DNA of 64,000 bases from Clostridia bacterium. GTDB taxonomy: Bacteria > Bacillota > Clostridia > Christensenellales > CAG-138. The DNA is taken from positions 62,001-126,000 of the forward strand of contig JAFRRO010000049.1 of the NCBI GenBank assembly GCA_017428025.1. Reading direction: 5' to 3'. The translations under genes and the position numbers were made by a program. Below are positions 1 to 8,710 of the stretch, one piece after another. Under the pieces are notes generated by a model that worked only from the letters and a program-made list of their open reading frames with translations, was not told where the DNA came from and ran no database searches. The first letter of the stretch is position 1. Each line of letters starts with the position of its first letter.

Positions 1-662
1 TCGGGATCCCGGTACTGCCCGCCGTAGAGATGGACAACGAGTGGCGTCACGAGCTGCATATCATCGGGCTTGACGTCGATCCGAACAACCCGACGCTGAT
101 CCGCGCGCTCGAGATTGCGCGGGACCGCCGCGAACGGCGCAACAGGATCATTTACAGTCGACTGAAGGAAGCCGGATACGACGTTCAGCCGCTGGTCGGA
201 CGCCCCGAATCGACGACGACCAAACTGCACATTGCCCATGCGCTGATCAAAGCCGGTTTTGCGAACGACGTGCGCGACGCGTTTGCACGCTATCTCCGTC
301 CGGGACAGGTCGGGTACTATACGGAACCGCGGTTCACGCCGCAGCAGGTGATCGACATCATCCATATTGCGGACGGGCTCCCGATCCTGGCGCATCCGTG
401 CCATATCCGCGACAATCCGCACGGACTGATCCGGTACCTGTACGACATCGGACTGATGGGACTGGAAGCCTATTATCCGTCCTCGACGCCGCGGCAGACC
501 GAGATGTACGTTTCGATCGCAAGGCAATATCACCTGCTCGTCACATGCGGCAGCGACTTTCACGGCGACAACCGTCCGGGCGTTGAGGTAGGCTGCGCAT
601 GGCAGCCGGTTCCCGCACTCGAACAGACCTATGAAACGCTGTTCAAACGCATGAACACCTGA
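1..662 (+). CDS. PHP-domain phosphoesterase, C-terminal part (5' end outside window)
   Basis: The gene starts before the window; the frame is open from base 3, and its first residues (GIPVLPAVEM) match the internal PHP-family strand that ends in a metal-binding Glu. Later motifs fit the polymerase-and-histidinol-phosphatase fold: an HPCH segment near the middle and a C-terminal CGSDFHGDN motif holding Asp and His metal ligands. The overall pattern resembles the YciV/RNase AM group, known as 5'-3' exonucleases or nucleoside 3',5'-bisphosphate phosphatases; the exact substrate is inferred. A strong terminator follows, so this is the last gene of its transcript. The Met at base 30 is internal, not the start. 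Confidence 0.8.
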   Translation, partial: GIPVLPAVEMDNEWRHELHIIGLDVDPNNPTLIRALEIARDRRERRNRIIYSRLKEAGYDVQPLVGRPESTTTKLHIAHALIKAGFANDVRDAFARYLRPGQVGYYTEPRFTPQQVIDIIHIADGLPILAHPCHIRDNPHGLIRYLYDIGLMGLEAYYPSSTPRQTEMYVSIARQYHLLVTCGSDFHGDNRPGVEVGCAWQPVPALEQTYETLFKRMNT

Positions 663-673
663 ATACATCGAAG

Positions 674-699
674 AGCGCTCCGGACGGCGGAGCGCTTTT
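674..699 (+). terminator. Rho-independent terminator after the PHP gene
   Basis: Nine-base-pair stem agcgctccg/cggagcgct with a 5-base loop, followed by TTTT. It lies 12 bases after the PHP stop codon. Confidence 0.85.
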
Positions 700-742
700 C
701 CCTGTTTTTGCATGCATAACGGACGTTTTTTTCGTTCGGGGG

Positions 743-771
743 TTGCAAAATAACCGTCTATCGGGTATAAT
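743..771 (+). promoter_or_regulatory. Sigma-A promoter of the pepP-efp-CD1247 cluster
   Basis: TTGCAA (743-748), 17-base spacer, TATAAT (766-771). The predicted start near 778 leaves a short leader with a GGAGG ribosome binding site before the ATG at 804. Confidence 0.85.
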
Positions 772-803
772 GCTTTTGTTATTGTGCAGCATGGAGGCAT
801 AGA

Positions 804-1868
804 ATGAACGATCGTATTTTGCGGCTTCGTACCGCGATGGAACAGAACGGACTGGATGCGGTTCTTTTGAAATCCGTCACCGCAATCCGCTATTTTTCGG
901 GGTTTACCAGTGAGGACGCATCGGTTTTGATTACCAAGAACCGCAGCGTACTGCTGACCGACTTCCGTTACACGATTCAGGCAAAGGCGCAGGCGGGCGA
1001 AAACTGCGAGATCATCGAGGTCGGCGCAAAGCACAACGAGCTTTTGGGCAGCATCGTCAGGGAAGAAAACGTCGGACGCCTCGGCTTCGAAGAGGATTAT
1101 GTCAGCTTTGCGGGCTATGAAGCGTTCTCGAAGTTCGGCGCAGAGATGGTTCCGTTTGCGAAGGAACTGCATCATCTCCGCATCGTCAAGACGCAGGATG
1201 AGATCGAGAATCTGCAGAAGGCGCAGTCCATGGCGGACGCCGCGTTTATGGAGCTTCTCAAGGTCGTCCGTCCCGGCATGACCGAACGTCGCGTTGCGGC
1301 GGAGCTCGAATACATCTGCGCGAAGCTCGGTAGCGAAGGTCCTTCCTTCGATACGATCATCGGCTCCGGCCCGAACGGCGCCATGTGCCACGCGGTGCCC
1401 GGCGAGCGTCAGCTGCAGGAGGGCGATCTTGTCGTATGCGACTTCGGCTGTCTCTACAACGGCTATCATTCCGACATGACGCGTACCTTTGCGGTCGGCA
1501 AGGTCGATCCGTTCGCGGAGGAGATCTACAACATCGTTCTAGAAGCGCAAACCCGCGCGCTCGACGCCCTGAAACCCGGCATCACCGGCAAGGAGCTTGA
1601 CGCGATCGCGCGTGACTACATCACCGAAAAGGGCTACGGCGAGTGCTTCGGCCATTCGCTCGGTCACGGTTTCGGTCTTCTGATCCACGAGGAGCCGCGC
1701 GCTTCCGTCACGGGAGAGACCGTATTTGAAGAGGGCATGACCATCACGGTCGAGCCCGGCATTTACATCGAAGACAAGTTCGGCGTTCGAATCGAGGATT
1801 GCTGCGTCGTCACCAAGGACGGCAAACTCAACCTTGCGCATGCGCCCAAAGAACTGTTGCATATCTGA
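804..1868 (+). CDS. pepP: Xaa-Pro aminopeptidase (M24 family)
   Basis: A 354-residue cytosolic metallopeptidase that removes an N-terminal residue preceding proline. The N-terminal creatinase-like domain spans about residues 1-125 and the pita-bread M24 domain follows. All five metal ligands are visible: D213 (CDFG), D224 (SDMTR), H288 (GHGFG), E317 (VEPG) and E331 (RIED). GGAGG precedes the ATG. It lies 32 bases before efp, the usual Firmicute arrangement, and shares its promoter. Short clostridial enzymes of this size are often labelled PepP or YqhT; dipeptidase (PepQ-like) specificity cannot be excluded from sequence. Confidence 0.93.
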   Translation: MNDRILRLRTAMEQNGLDAVLLKSVTAIRYFSGFTSEDASVLITKNRSVLLTDFRYTIQAKAQAGENCEIIEVGAKHNELLGSIVREENVGRLGFEEDYVSFAGYEAFSKFGAEMVPFAKELHHLRIVKTQDEIENLQKAQSMADAAFMELLKVVRPGMTERRVAAELEYICAKLGSEGPSFDTIIGSGPNGAMCHAVPGERQLQEGDLVVCDFGCLYNGYHSDMTRTFAVGKVDPFAEEIYNIVLEAQTRALDALKPGITGKELDAIARDYITEKGYGECFGHSLGHGFGLLIHEEPRASVTGETVFEEGMTITVEPGIYIEDKFGVRIEDCCVVTKDGKLNLAHAPKELLHI

Positions 1869-1900
1869 AGACAAAATCATACAATTGGGAGGACTTACTT

Positions 1901-2458
1901 ATGATCATGGCAGGCGATTTCCGCAAAGGCGTTACGGTTGAGATCGACGGCGTCGTTTGGTCGATTTCCGACTTTCAGCATGTCAAACCGGGCAAAGGCG
2001 CGGCGTTTGTGCGCACCAAGCTCAAGAACGTTATGACCGGCGCGGTTCTCGAACGCACGTTCAGCCCGACGGACAAGTATCCGCTGGCACACATCGAGAC
2101 GAAGGATATGGAGTATCTGTATTCCGACGGCGAACTCTACTACTTCATGGACATCGAGACCTATGAGCAGATCCCGCTGAACTTCGAGCAGGTCGAAGAC
2201 GCGATCGATTTCATCAAGGAGAACGATCAGGTCAAGATGCGTTTCTACAAGGGCAGCGCGTTCTCCGTGGAAGCGCCGAACTTCGTTGAACTCAAGGTCA
2301 CCGAGACCGAGCCGGGCTTCAAGGGCGATACCGCAACCGGCACAACCAAACCCGCAGTGGTCGAAACCGGCTATCACATCGCGGTCCCGCTGTTCGTCAA
2401 CGAGGGCGACACGATCCGCATCGATACGAGAACCGGCGAATACATGTCGCGTATCTAA
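1901..2458 (+). CDS. efp: Elongation factor P
   Basis: A 185-residue translation factor that relieves ribosome stalling at consecutive prolines. The three-domain, OB-fold layout and full length are normal. The domain I loop carries PGKG with K32, the residue that is modified or left bare depending on lineage. The C-terminus ([14 protein letters not shown]) is the typical domain III end. The start chosen is ATG 1901, 7 bases after GGGAGGA; ATG 1907 is an alternative two codons in. It lies between pepP and the CD1247-type gene in one likely operon. Confidence 0.96.
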   Translation: MIMAGDFRKGVTVEIDGVVWSISDFQHVKPGKGAAFVRTKLKNVMTGAVLERTFSPTDKYPLAHIETKDMEYLYSDGELYYFMDIETYEQIPLNFEQVEDAIDFIKENDQVKMRFYKGSAFSVEAPNFVELKVTETEPGFKGDTATGTTKPAVVETGYHIAVPLFVNEGDTIRIDTRTGEYMSRI

Positions 2459-2491
2459 CCAATACTACTATTACGGAATCGGAGGTGCAGT

Positions 2492-2899
2492 ATGAGCAGA
2501 ATTTCTGAAAAGGTTGCCTATCTCGACGGGCTGATGGAAGGCCTGAACATCAAGGACGACAAATATGCCAAGGTGTTTACCGCGATCGTCGACACTCTGG
2601 ACTTGATTGCAGAGGAGATGGCGGATCACGAGGACGCGCTTGCCGATCTGGACGACAGCGTGGAAGAGATCTTCGAGAACCTCGACGAGTATGATGATCT
2701 TCTGTACGGCGACGAGGATGACGAAGACGATGAGGAGGGCGATTTCGACGAGGACGACTTCTTCGAGATCGTATGCCCGAACTGCGGCGAAACCATCTAT
2801 TTCGATCAGGACATGCTCGATCGTCCGGACGGTCTGATCTGTCCGAACTGCAACGAACCGATTGAGCTCCATATTCCGGACGCAGAACCGGAAGAATAA
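2492..2899 (+). CDS. CD1247-type acidic protein with C-terminal zinc ribbon
   Basis: A 135-residue protein of unknown function. Residues 1-50 form a helical domain seen in clostridial CD1247-type proteins, residues about 55-90 are almost entirely Asp/Glu, and the C-terminus is a zinc ribbon with CPNC at 95-98 and CPNC at 117-120. The same gene usually follows efp in Clostridia, which suggests a link to translation or transcription, but no activity is established. GGAGGTG lies 7 bases before the ATG. A terminator follows directly, closing the pepP-efp unit. Confidence 0.85.
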   Translation: MSRISEKVAYLDGLMEGLNIKDDKYAKVFTAIVDTLDLIAEEMADHEDALADLDDSVEEIFENLDEYDDLLYGDEDDEDDEEGDFDEDDFFEIVCPNCGETIYFDQDMLDRPDGLICPNCNEPIELHIPDAEPEE

Positions 2900-2913
2900 C
2901 CGGACGGCACAAG

Positions 2914-2939
2914 GCGGGAAGCTTCGGCTTCCCGCTTTT
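2914..2939 (+). terminator. Terminator of the pepP-efp-CD1247 cluster
   Basis: Perfect 9-bp stem gcgggaagc/gcttcccgc with a TTCG tetraloop, followed by TTTTCGTTTT. Confidence 0.92.
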
Positions 2940-3011
2940 CGTTTTCGGTTCTTCATTGCATAAGTTTACAGTATATTCACACATTCTCCGCAAATCAAAG
3001 CGGCGAAAAGC

Positions 3012-3040
3012 TTTACAAATTCGAAGAATCGCGATAAACT
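3012..3040 (+). promoter_or_regulatory. Candidate promoter of the DUF2877 gene
   Basis: TTTACA (3012-3017), 17-base spacer, TAAACT (3035-3040), 46 bases before the proposed start. The -10 is imperfect, so this is a moderate call. Confidence 0.45.
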
Positions 3041-3085
3041 GAACATGCGCATAGGATAGAATAATTATCAGATTTGAAAGGCTCT

Positions 3086-3985
3086 ATGCGTTCGGATATG
3101 ACAGAAACAGCAAGAAAAATCTGCAAACGCCTGCACGCATACCTCCGGATGGATCGCTATGCGGGCAAAGTACACGCGGTTTCACCGACCGGCGTCACGT
3201 TGGAAACGCCGATCGGCATGGTTTCGATTCTCACCAACGCGCATTGCCTGTATCCGTTCTCGGTCGTTGTCAACTCGACCAAGCGCTTGTCAAACTTTGA
3301 GATCGAGGAGGGACAGGAGGTTTTGCTCGGCGACGAACGGATCGAGATTCCCGCATGCGAGCTGACCGTCGATCTGTCGCAGGCAACCGATCTCGACCTT
3401 TCGGTGGAGATCATGCAGTCGCTCTTTCTGCCGATGGACCTCGATATCCGGATGCGGCATGTGCTCCGTGTTATCGAATCGAACGGCGGACCGGACGACA
3501 TCAGTCCGCTGGTCACGGAAGCAAAGACGAACGAATACTGCGAAGCGGTTCGTCCGCTGCTGCCCGCGCTGCATGAAGCGATTCGCGAACAGGAGCCGGA
3601 AGCCTGTGCGAACGCCGCGGCGTCGATTGCGGGATTCGGCAACGGCCCTACGCCGTCGTCGGATCTCATGCTGTGCGGATACTGCGCAGGGTATGCGGCG
3701 TTGAGCGGCGCACTCGGCAGAAGCCGTCAGCGCGTCCTGTCGATCACAAGAGAGATCGCGTCCGGCGCGGCGGCGCGCACCACGGAAACCGCCGCGGCGC
3801 TGCTGCTGCAGAGCGGCGAGGGACTGGTTTCCGAGGACACCTTCCAACTGCTGCGCTGCATCTTCTCCGATGCGTCCTATCAGACCATGGTCGCCTATGC
3901 CAACAAGGTAGCGACCGCGGAATCGGGCAACGGTTCCGACATTCTCACCGGCATCTATCTTGCCGTCACCAAACAGCTCGGATAA
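3086..3985 (+). CDS. DUF2877 (AllH-like) family protein
   Basis: A 299-residue soluble protein of the DUF2877 family. The diagnostic motif is the GFGNGPTPSSD segment about two thirds in, equivalent to the family's G-G-TPSGDD motif. Some members (AllH) are reported as subunits of oxamate carbamoyltransferase, but no other allantoin or oxamate genes lie here, so the substrate is unknown. The start is set at ATG 3086, 4 bases after GAAAGG; a TTG at 3074 and an ATG at 3098 are alternatives. The gene stands alone between a promoter candidate and its own terminator. Confidence 0.75.
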   Translation: MRSDMTETARKICKRLHAYLRMDRYAGKVHAVSPTGVTLETPIGMVSILTNAHCLYPFSVVVNSTKRLSNFEIEEGQEVLLGDERIEIPACELTVDLSQATDLDLSVEIMQSLFLPMDLDIRMRHVLRVIESNGGPDDISPLVTEAKTNEYCEAVRPLLPALHEAIREQEPEACANAAASIAGFGNGPTPSSDLMLCGYCAGYAALSGALGRSRQRVLSITREIASGAAARTTETAAALLLQSGEGLVSEDTFQLLRCIFSDASYQTMVAYANKVATAESGNGSDILTGIYLAVTKQLG

Positions 3986-3987
3986 TC

Positions 3988-4012
3988 GAAAGGCACTGCG
4001 GCGCCTTTTTTC
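3988..4012 (+). terminator. Terminator after the DUF2877 gene
   Basis: Short stem aaggc/gcctt with an 8-base loop, followed by a run of T. The -35 box of the next gene begins within its T-rich tail. Confidence 0.55.
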
Positions 4013-4041
4013 TTGCTTTTTCGCAGAATCCCGATTACAAT
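4013..4041 (+). promoter_or_regulatory. Promoter of the S9 peptidase gene
   Basis: TTGCTT (4013-4018), 17-base spacer, TACAAT (4036-4041). The AGGAGG ribosome binding site and ATG 4069 follow. Confidence 0.7.
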
Positions 4042-4068
4042 ATTCCTATCAACATCAGGAGGAACGCC

Positions 4069-6075
4069 ATGGAATCCGTACAGATCAAAGACTTTCTGCA
4101 ATACCGTTTTCTTTCCAATGTCAGGTATGCGCCGGACGGAAAGAAAGCTGCGTTTATCGTGTCCCAGTGCAACGAGGAGGAAAACAGCTACGAGAGCCGT
4201 CTCTGGCTCTATGACGGCGAGCTCAGGCAGCTGACCGATCTCGGCAAGGAGAACCGGTATTTCTGGGAGAACGAACATACGATCCTGTTTCCGGCAGTGC
4301 GTTCTGCGGACGAAAAGAAACGTGCCGACAAACATGAGAATTTCACAAGCTTTTATCGCCTTGATCTGCGCGGCGGTGAAGCGCTGCATGCGTTCACGCT
4401 GCCGTTTGCGGCGACGTGGATCAAAAAGCTCCCGAACGGCGCATATGCTGTACTCGGATATATCGACGCCAACGAGCCGAATTATTATCTCATGGACCGC
4501 GAGGAACGTGAGAAGGCCGAAAAGCGATATGCCGACGATAAGGACTACGAAGTATTCGACGAGTTGCCATACTGGTCGAACGGCGAAGGGATCGTTAACA
4601 AAAAGCGTACGGCGCTGTTTTATGTGACCTTTGACGATGCGACGCAGAAGCTGACGGTGCAGCGCGTGACCGAGCCGTTCTTTACGATCGATACGATCGA
4701 AACGATCGGCGATTCGGTCTACTTCCTGGGCGACAGATACATCGAGCGGCGGGATCTTACGCATCCCTCGCTCTATGAAATGGACGGCAGGACCGGTTGG
4801 TATCGCAAACTCCGCACCTATGATGGACTGTATGTCGACCGCATCAAAGCCGTCGGAGAAACGCTCCTGATGATGGCGACCGAGGGGAAGGATATGGGTC
4901 TCAACGAGAACGTCGATTTCTATACCGTCGACCGCAAGACCGGCGCGTTGACCATGCTGTACGAAAACACCGAAAGCCTCTGGAACTCGGTCGGCAGCGA
5001 CGTGCGCTTCGGCGGCGGCGAATCGATGATCGGCGTCAACGACCGGCTCTATTACATCACGACGCGCGTTGAGAGCTCGCATTTGTACGCTTTGGACCTT
5101 CAGGGGAACAATGTCCCGATCGCAACGGAAATCGGCTCTATCGACGCCTGCGCGATCCACGCGGAAAACGACGAAGCGCTTTTCATCGCGCTCTACGAGG
5201 GCAGCCTGCAGGAACTGTACGCAAAGAATCTGAAGACGGGCGCGCTGCGTCGCATCTCGCATTTTAACGACGATGCGCTGAAGGACAAATACGTCGCGAA
5301 GTGTGAGCCGCTCTCGATCGAAAGCTGCGGCGTTCCGGTCGACGGATGGGTACTTCTGCCGAAGGACTACGGTCCGAACCGGAAATACCCTGCGGTGTTC
5401 GATATCCACGGCGGTCCGAAAACCGTTTACGGTACGGTGTTCTATCACGAGATGCAGGTCTGGGCAGGCATGGGCTATTTCGTGTTCTTCTGCAATCCGA
5501 AGGGCTCGGACGGCAGAGGAGACGCCTTTGCCGATATCATGGGACACTACGGCGACGTCGACTATCGGAACCTGATGGACTTTGCGGACGCGGTTCTCAA
5601 AAAGTATCCCGCGATCGATCCGAAACGCGTCTGCGAGACCGGCGGCAGCTACGGCGGCTTTATGACGAACTGGATCATCGGGCACACGGACCGCTTCTGC
5701 TGCTGCGCGTCGCAGCGCTCGATCTCGAACTGGCTGAGCTTCAACGGCATCTCCGATATCGGCTACTACTTCGTCGGCGATCAGAACAAAGCGGATTTCT
5801 ACACCGATCACGAAAAGCTCTGGGATCGCTCACCGCTCAAATACGCGAAGAACGTCAAGACGCCGACGCTGTTCATCCATTCGGACGAGGACTACCGCTG
5901 CCCGCTCGATCAGGGCCTGCAGATGTACGCGGCCTTGGTCGACCGCAGCGTTCCCGCGCGGCTTTGCATGTTCCATGGCGAGAATCACGAGCTGTCCCGT
6001 TCCGGCAAGCCCAAACACCGCATCCGCCGTCTCACCGAGATCACGAACTGGTTTGAAAAGTACGCGAAGGAATGA
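4069..6075 (+). CDS. S9 family peptidase (acylaminoacyl-peptidase / prolyl oligopeptidase type)
   Basis: A 668-residue cytosolic serine peptidase. The first ~400 residues are the beta-propeller half that screens substrates (Trp/Asp-rich repeats), and the C-terminal ~260 residues are the alpha/beta-hydrolase half. The triad is visible: S527 in GGSYGG, D608 in SDEDYR and H640 in ENHEL. No signal peptide is present, so it probably degrades short peptides in the cytoplasm. The frame is open far upstream, but AGGAGG 7 bases before ATG 4069 and family length fix the start. Specificity (acylpeptide versus dipeptidyl) is not readable. Confidence 0.9.
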   Translation: MESVQIKDFLQYRFLSNVRYAPDGKKAAFIVSQCNEEENSYESRLWLYDGELRQLTDLGKENRYFWENEHTILFPAVRSADEKKRADKHENFTSFYRLDLRGGEALHAFTLPFAATWIKKLPNGAYAVLGYIDANEPNYYLMDREEREKAEKRYADDKDYEVFDELPYWSNGEGIVNKKRTALFYVTFDDATQKLTVQRVTEPFFTIDTIETIGDSVYFLGDRYIERRDLTHPSLYEMDGRTGWYRKLRTYDGLYVDRIKAVGETLLMMATEGKDMGLNENVDFYTVDRKTGALTMLYENTESLWNSVGSDVRFGGGESMIGVNDRLYYITTRVESSHLYALDLQGNNVPIATEIGSIDACAIHAENDEALFIALYEGSLQELYAKNLKTGALRRISHFNDDALKDKYVAKCEPLSIESCGVPVDGWVLLPKDYGPNRKYPAVFDIHGGPKTVYGTVFYHEMQVWAGMGYFVFFCNPKGSDGRGDAFADIMGHYGDVDYRNLMDFADAVLKKYPAIDPKRVCETGGSYGGFMTNWIIGHTDRFCCCASQRSISNWLSFNGISDIGYYFVGDQNKADFYTDHEKLWDRSPLKYAKNVKTPTLFIHSDEDYRCPLDQGLQMYAALVDRSVPARLCMFHGENHELSRSGKPKHRIRRLTEITNWFEKYAKE

Positions 6076-6114
6076 CGTCACACAAATCGTACGAATGCGA
6101 AAGGGGGAGATGTG

Positions 6115-7659
6115 ATGAGGATTCCTTACCATAACCGGAATTCGTTCAGACGGACGGTATGCCTGTTTGCGGCGATCCTGCTTCTTGCGCTTTCGGCGTG
6201 TACGTATGTTGACGGAAATACGCCGGAGCCGAGCGCCGAAGAATCGCCGGTGCAGAATCAAATCGAACAAGCTTCCCCTTTACCCGAGTCGACACCCGCA
6301 CTCGAACCGCAGTACAGGGGCGATGGAACGAAGTATACCTGTATCATGACCGATGCGCGCGATCGCAGATGGGAGGAGGAAATCGTTTCTTTTGCCGATA
6401 CCTTTCTCAATTATCTGCAGGGACATCCGAAACTGACCGAACGTTCGACTTATGTACGGTATGAGACCTCGTTCCGACATCCCGAGGGCGTCTATGAATC
6501 TCTGTTCGATGCTAAGCTTAGGGAAGAGTTTATTCGACGCGTGAACCTGTTGATTGCGTCCATCGACAGCAAGAGCGACAGCGAGCTTTTGCTCGGATGC
6601 TCGGAAATTACTGCGATTCTTAACGATGCGCACTCGAATATTACGCTCCCGTTGACGGAAGTGTTTCCTTTGGGACTGATTCCGATCTATACCGATGCTG
6701 TTCCCGAAGCATACATATATGCGGCGCCGACAGAACATTCGGAATTGCTGCTCTGCAGACTGGATGCGATCAACGGCGTTTCCGTGCCGGAAATCATGGC
6801 GAGAGCCGAGAAGCTGATTCCGCATGAAAGCGTTTCATTCGTATATCATTCTCTGTTCAGCGAAAGCTATTCGCGCTTTGTACCGTGTCTGCTGTTGGAA
6901 AGCGGCTTCCTTCGATATATCGGCGTACTGGGAGAAGAAAACGTCGCCTTGTTCACCGTAACGGACGGGAACGGAATGCAACACGAGGTAACGCTTAGGT
7001 CTGTTGTAAAAGAAACGAAGCCTGAAATGACCGTATATCAACCCGAAACGGTCATTGACGAAAGCATTTCGTTTGATCTCATGTATGAAAACCGTGAAGC
7101 AAGCGGTTGGTACAAACTGATGGAGGGCGGCAAAGTCCTCTATATCCGCCTGAATATCTGCGCCGACGATGCGGATACGCTATGCAGCAAAGCGGTATCA
7201 AGCGCTGCCGAGACAGGCGAACTGAAAACGGTGATCGTCGATTTGCGGGGCAATCCGGGTGGGAACAACGGAACGAAAGAAAACATTGCAGAAGCGATCA
7301 ATTCGCTTGATACGATGGAAAGCAAGTATGTTTTGATCGACGGCGGGACCGCCTCTGCCGCCGTCAGTATCGCAGTTGCACTGAAGCGTTTCTGCAAGGA
7401 TGCCGTATTGGTCGGGACACCGGCGGGGGAACCGCCGAACGGCGTATTTCAAACGAGCGGCTTTGCGTCGTCGAACCGATATATCCAAGGACACATCTCG
7501 GTCCATAAATGCTTCTTTGAATGGCCCGCATATGAGGAATTGACACTGATGCCGGATATCACGGTTGCGGAAACCGCGGAAGATTTCAAAAACGGAATCG
7601 ACAGCGTATTGAAATACGTCATGTGCGATTCCGCTCTAACAGTCGGTAAAGGAGAATAA
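6115..7659 (+). CDS. S41 (C-terminal processing) peptidase-like lipoprotein
   Basis: A 514-residue predicted lipoprotein. The signal peptide ends in an LSAC lipobox about residue 27, followed by a Glu/Pro-rich linker. The C-terminal third resembles the S41 tail-specific protease domain: a VIVDLRGNPGG strand and a GTASAA segment holding the putative catalytic S414. A PDZ domain is not obvious, and the middle region is unfamiliar. It may be an extracellular peptidase or a non-CTP member of the fold. A GGGGGA site precedes ATG 6115; a GTG at 6112 overlaps. The gene is AT-richer than its neighbours. Confidence 0.75.
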   Translation: MRIPYHNRNSFRRTVCLFAAILLLALSACTYVDGNTPEPSAEESPVQNQIEQASPLPESTPALEPQYRGDGTKYTCIMTDARDRRWEEEIVSFADTFLNYLQGHPKLTERSTYVRYETSFRHPEGVYESLFDAKLREEFIRRVNLLIASIDSKSDSELLLGCSEITAILNDAHSNITLPLTEVFPLGLIPIYTDAVPEAYIYAAPTEHSELLLCRLDAINGVSVPEIMARAEKLIPHESVSFVYHSLFSESYSRFVPCLLLESGFLRYIGVLGEENVALFTVTDGNGMQHEVTLRSVVKETKPEMTVYQPETVIDESISFDLMYENREASGWYKLMEGGKVLYIRLNICADDADTLCSKAVSSAAETGELKTVIVDLRGNPGGNNGTKENIAEAINSLDTMESKYVLIDGGTASAAVSIAVALKRFCKDAVLVGTPAGEPPNGVFQTSGFASSNRYIQGHISVHKCFFEWPAYEELTLMPDITVAETAEDFKNGIDSVLKYVMCDSALTVGKGE

Positions 7660-7861
7660 ATACGCAGCCCTGAGGGCTCGGATTTCAGAGGAGACACGTT
7701 TGCTTTATCCCGGGTTACTGCGGCGATCCTGACAATCAGGTGACTTTTGGACTCACGCCCAAATGTCACATAAGATCGCACATTTGCGCTCGCAAACTGT
7801 TCGATCTCATTAGAAATGTACGCGGCGCTGGTCGTTACAGCTGTTCCTCTTTAAGTTCGCT
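7660..7861. other. Intergenic region between convergent genes
   Basis: About 200 bases separate the S41-like gene and the convergent XRE regulator. The only structure I see is a short agccct-g-agggct palindrome at 7664-7676. No gene, RNA or clear U-tract terminator is visible. Confidence 0.4.
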
Positions 7862-8626
7862 TTATCTCTTTTTATACAGAACCAGCTCCGGATTTGCGCC
7901 TTGCGCTTCGTAAGTGCAGATTAAAATGAAATCCATGTTGGCGAGCACACCGAAGCACCGGTCGCCGCCGAATTCGGATGCAAGCTGATTGCCGAGATAG
8001 GTCGTCCCGTCATTCAAAAACTTCGCGCTTGTACCGTTCGGCAGAGGATAGGCGAGATTGACGAAGCTTCCGACAAGCGCGTTGAGCTTTTCGACCTTCG
8101 GCATGCCCTCGATATGCAGATCGTTGATCTCCCGGATCAGCTGCTGCTTGAAGGCTTCGAATTCTCCGTTGTCGCTGAGCTGTTCGTAGCGCTTCCAGTA
8201 ATCCAGCTGCGGCAGCATTTGTTTCAAATAGGCGCGTGCCTGTTCCTCGGAAAAGGATTCGTTGATCATATGCGGGATGCAAACGTCGATCAGATCGTCC
8301 ATATCGCTGTAGGTATACGTGCCGTCGGCATAGCACCATTTGCAGTAGTTCTCGTTCGGCGTTCCGTCCTTGTCCTTGCCGATGATTTCATCCTGTAGCG
8401 GCATGCCGCAGCATTGGCAGATCAGCTTTTGCGGCGAGCCGAGCAGGGTGTTGATGGAGACGTTGAACAGTTTCGAAAGAAGCTTCAGCGTTTCGGTGCT
8501 CGGAACCGTTTCACCTTTTTCCCAGCGTGAAACCGCCTGTCGGGTGACAAAGACCTTTTCGGCGAGTTCGTCTTGCGAGAGTCCGTTCTTTGTCCGCAGT
8601 TCAAAAATGACATCTTCTGTACGCAT
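7862..8626 (-). CDS. XRE-family regulator with zinc ribbon and C-terminal effector-like domain
   Basis: A 254-residue protein. Residues 5-60 form a helix-turn-helix of the Cro/C1 type (LSQDELAEKV...VTRQAVSRWEKG). A putative zinc ribbon follows with CQCC at 70-73 and CKWC at 95-98. The remainder is a helical segment and a C-terminal domain (GTTYLGNQL, FILICTY) seen in related clostridial proteins. It probably senses an unknown signal and binds DNA; its targets are unknown. The start is ATG 8626, 5 bases after GGAGGTG. It has its own promoter and is divergent from nothing, so autoregulation is only a guess. Confidence 0.8.
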   Translation of the reverse strand: MRTEDVIFELRTKNGLSQDELAEKVFVTRQAVSRWEKGETVPSTETLKLLSKLFNVSINTLLGSPQKLICQCCGMPLQDEIIGKDKDGTPNENYCKWCYADGTYTYSDMDDLIDVCIPHMINESFSEEQARAYLKQMLPQLDYWKRYEQLSDNGEFEAFKQQLIREINDLHIEGMPKVEKLNALVGSFVNLAYPLPNGTSAKFLNDGTTYLGNQLASEFGGDRCFGVLANMDFILICTYEAQGANPELVLYKKR

Positions 8627-8662
8627 AAACACCTCCGGTTTGTTGCTTTCTGTACTGCCTGT

Positions 8663-8691
8663 ATTTTACAATCGTGCGGCAGATTTGACAA
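8663..8691 (-). promoter_or_regulatory. Promoter of the XRE/zinc-ribbon regulator
   Basis: On the minus strand: TTGTCA (8691-8686), 17-base spacer, TAAAAT (8668-8663). Confidence 0.7.
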
Positions 8692-8710
8692 GCAACTGTC
8701 TGTTGCGTCT

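Noticed and set aside
3673-4068. Longer N-terminus for the S9 peptidase
   Set aside because: The extra codons overlap the DUF2877 gene and its terminator; AGGAGG before ATG 4069 and normal family length decide the start.
3955-5811. A 618-codon open frame opposite the S9 peptidase
   Set aside because: The sequence is low-complexity in Arg/Val/Asp, typical of antisense shadows; the plus-strand gene has an intact catalytic triad.
7660-7861. A decayed gene or RNA between the S41-like and XRE genes
   Set aside because: No frame, tRNA-like fold or family motif can be supported; only a short palindrome is visible.
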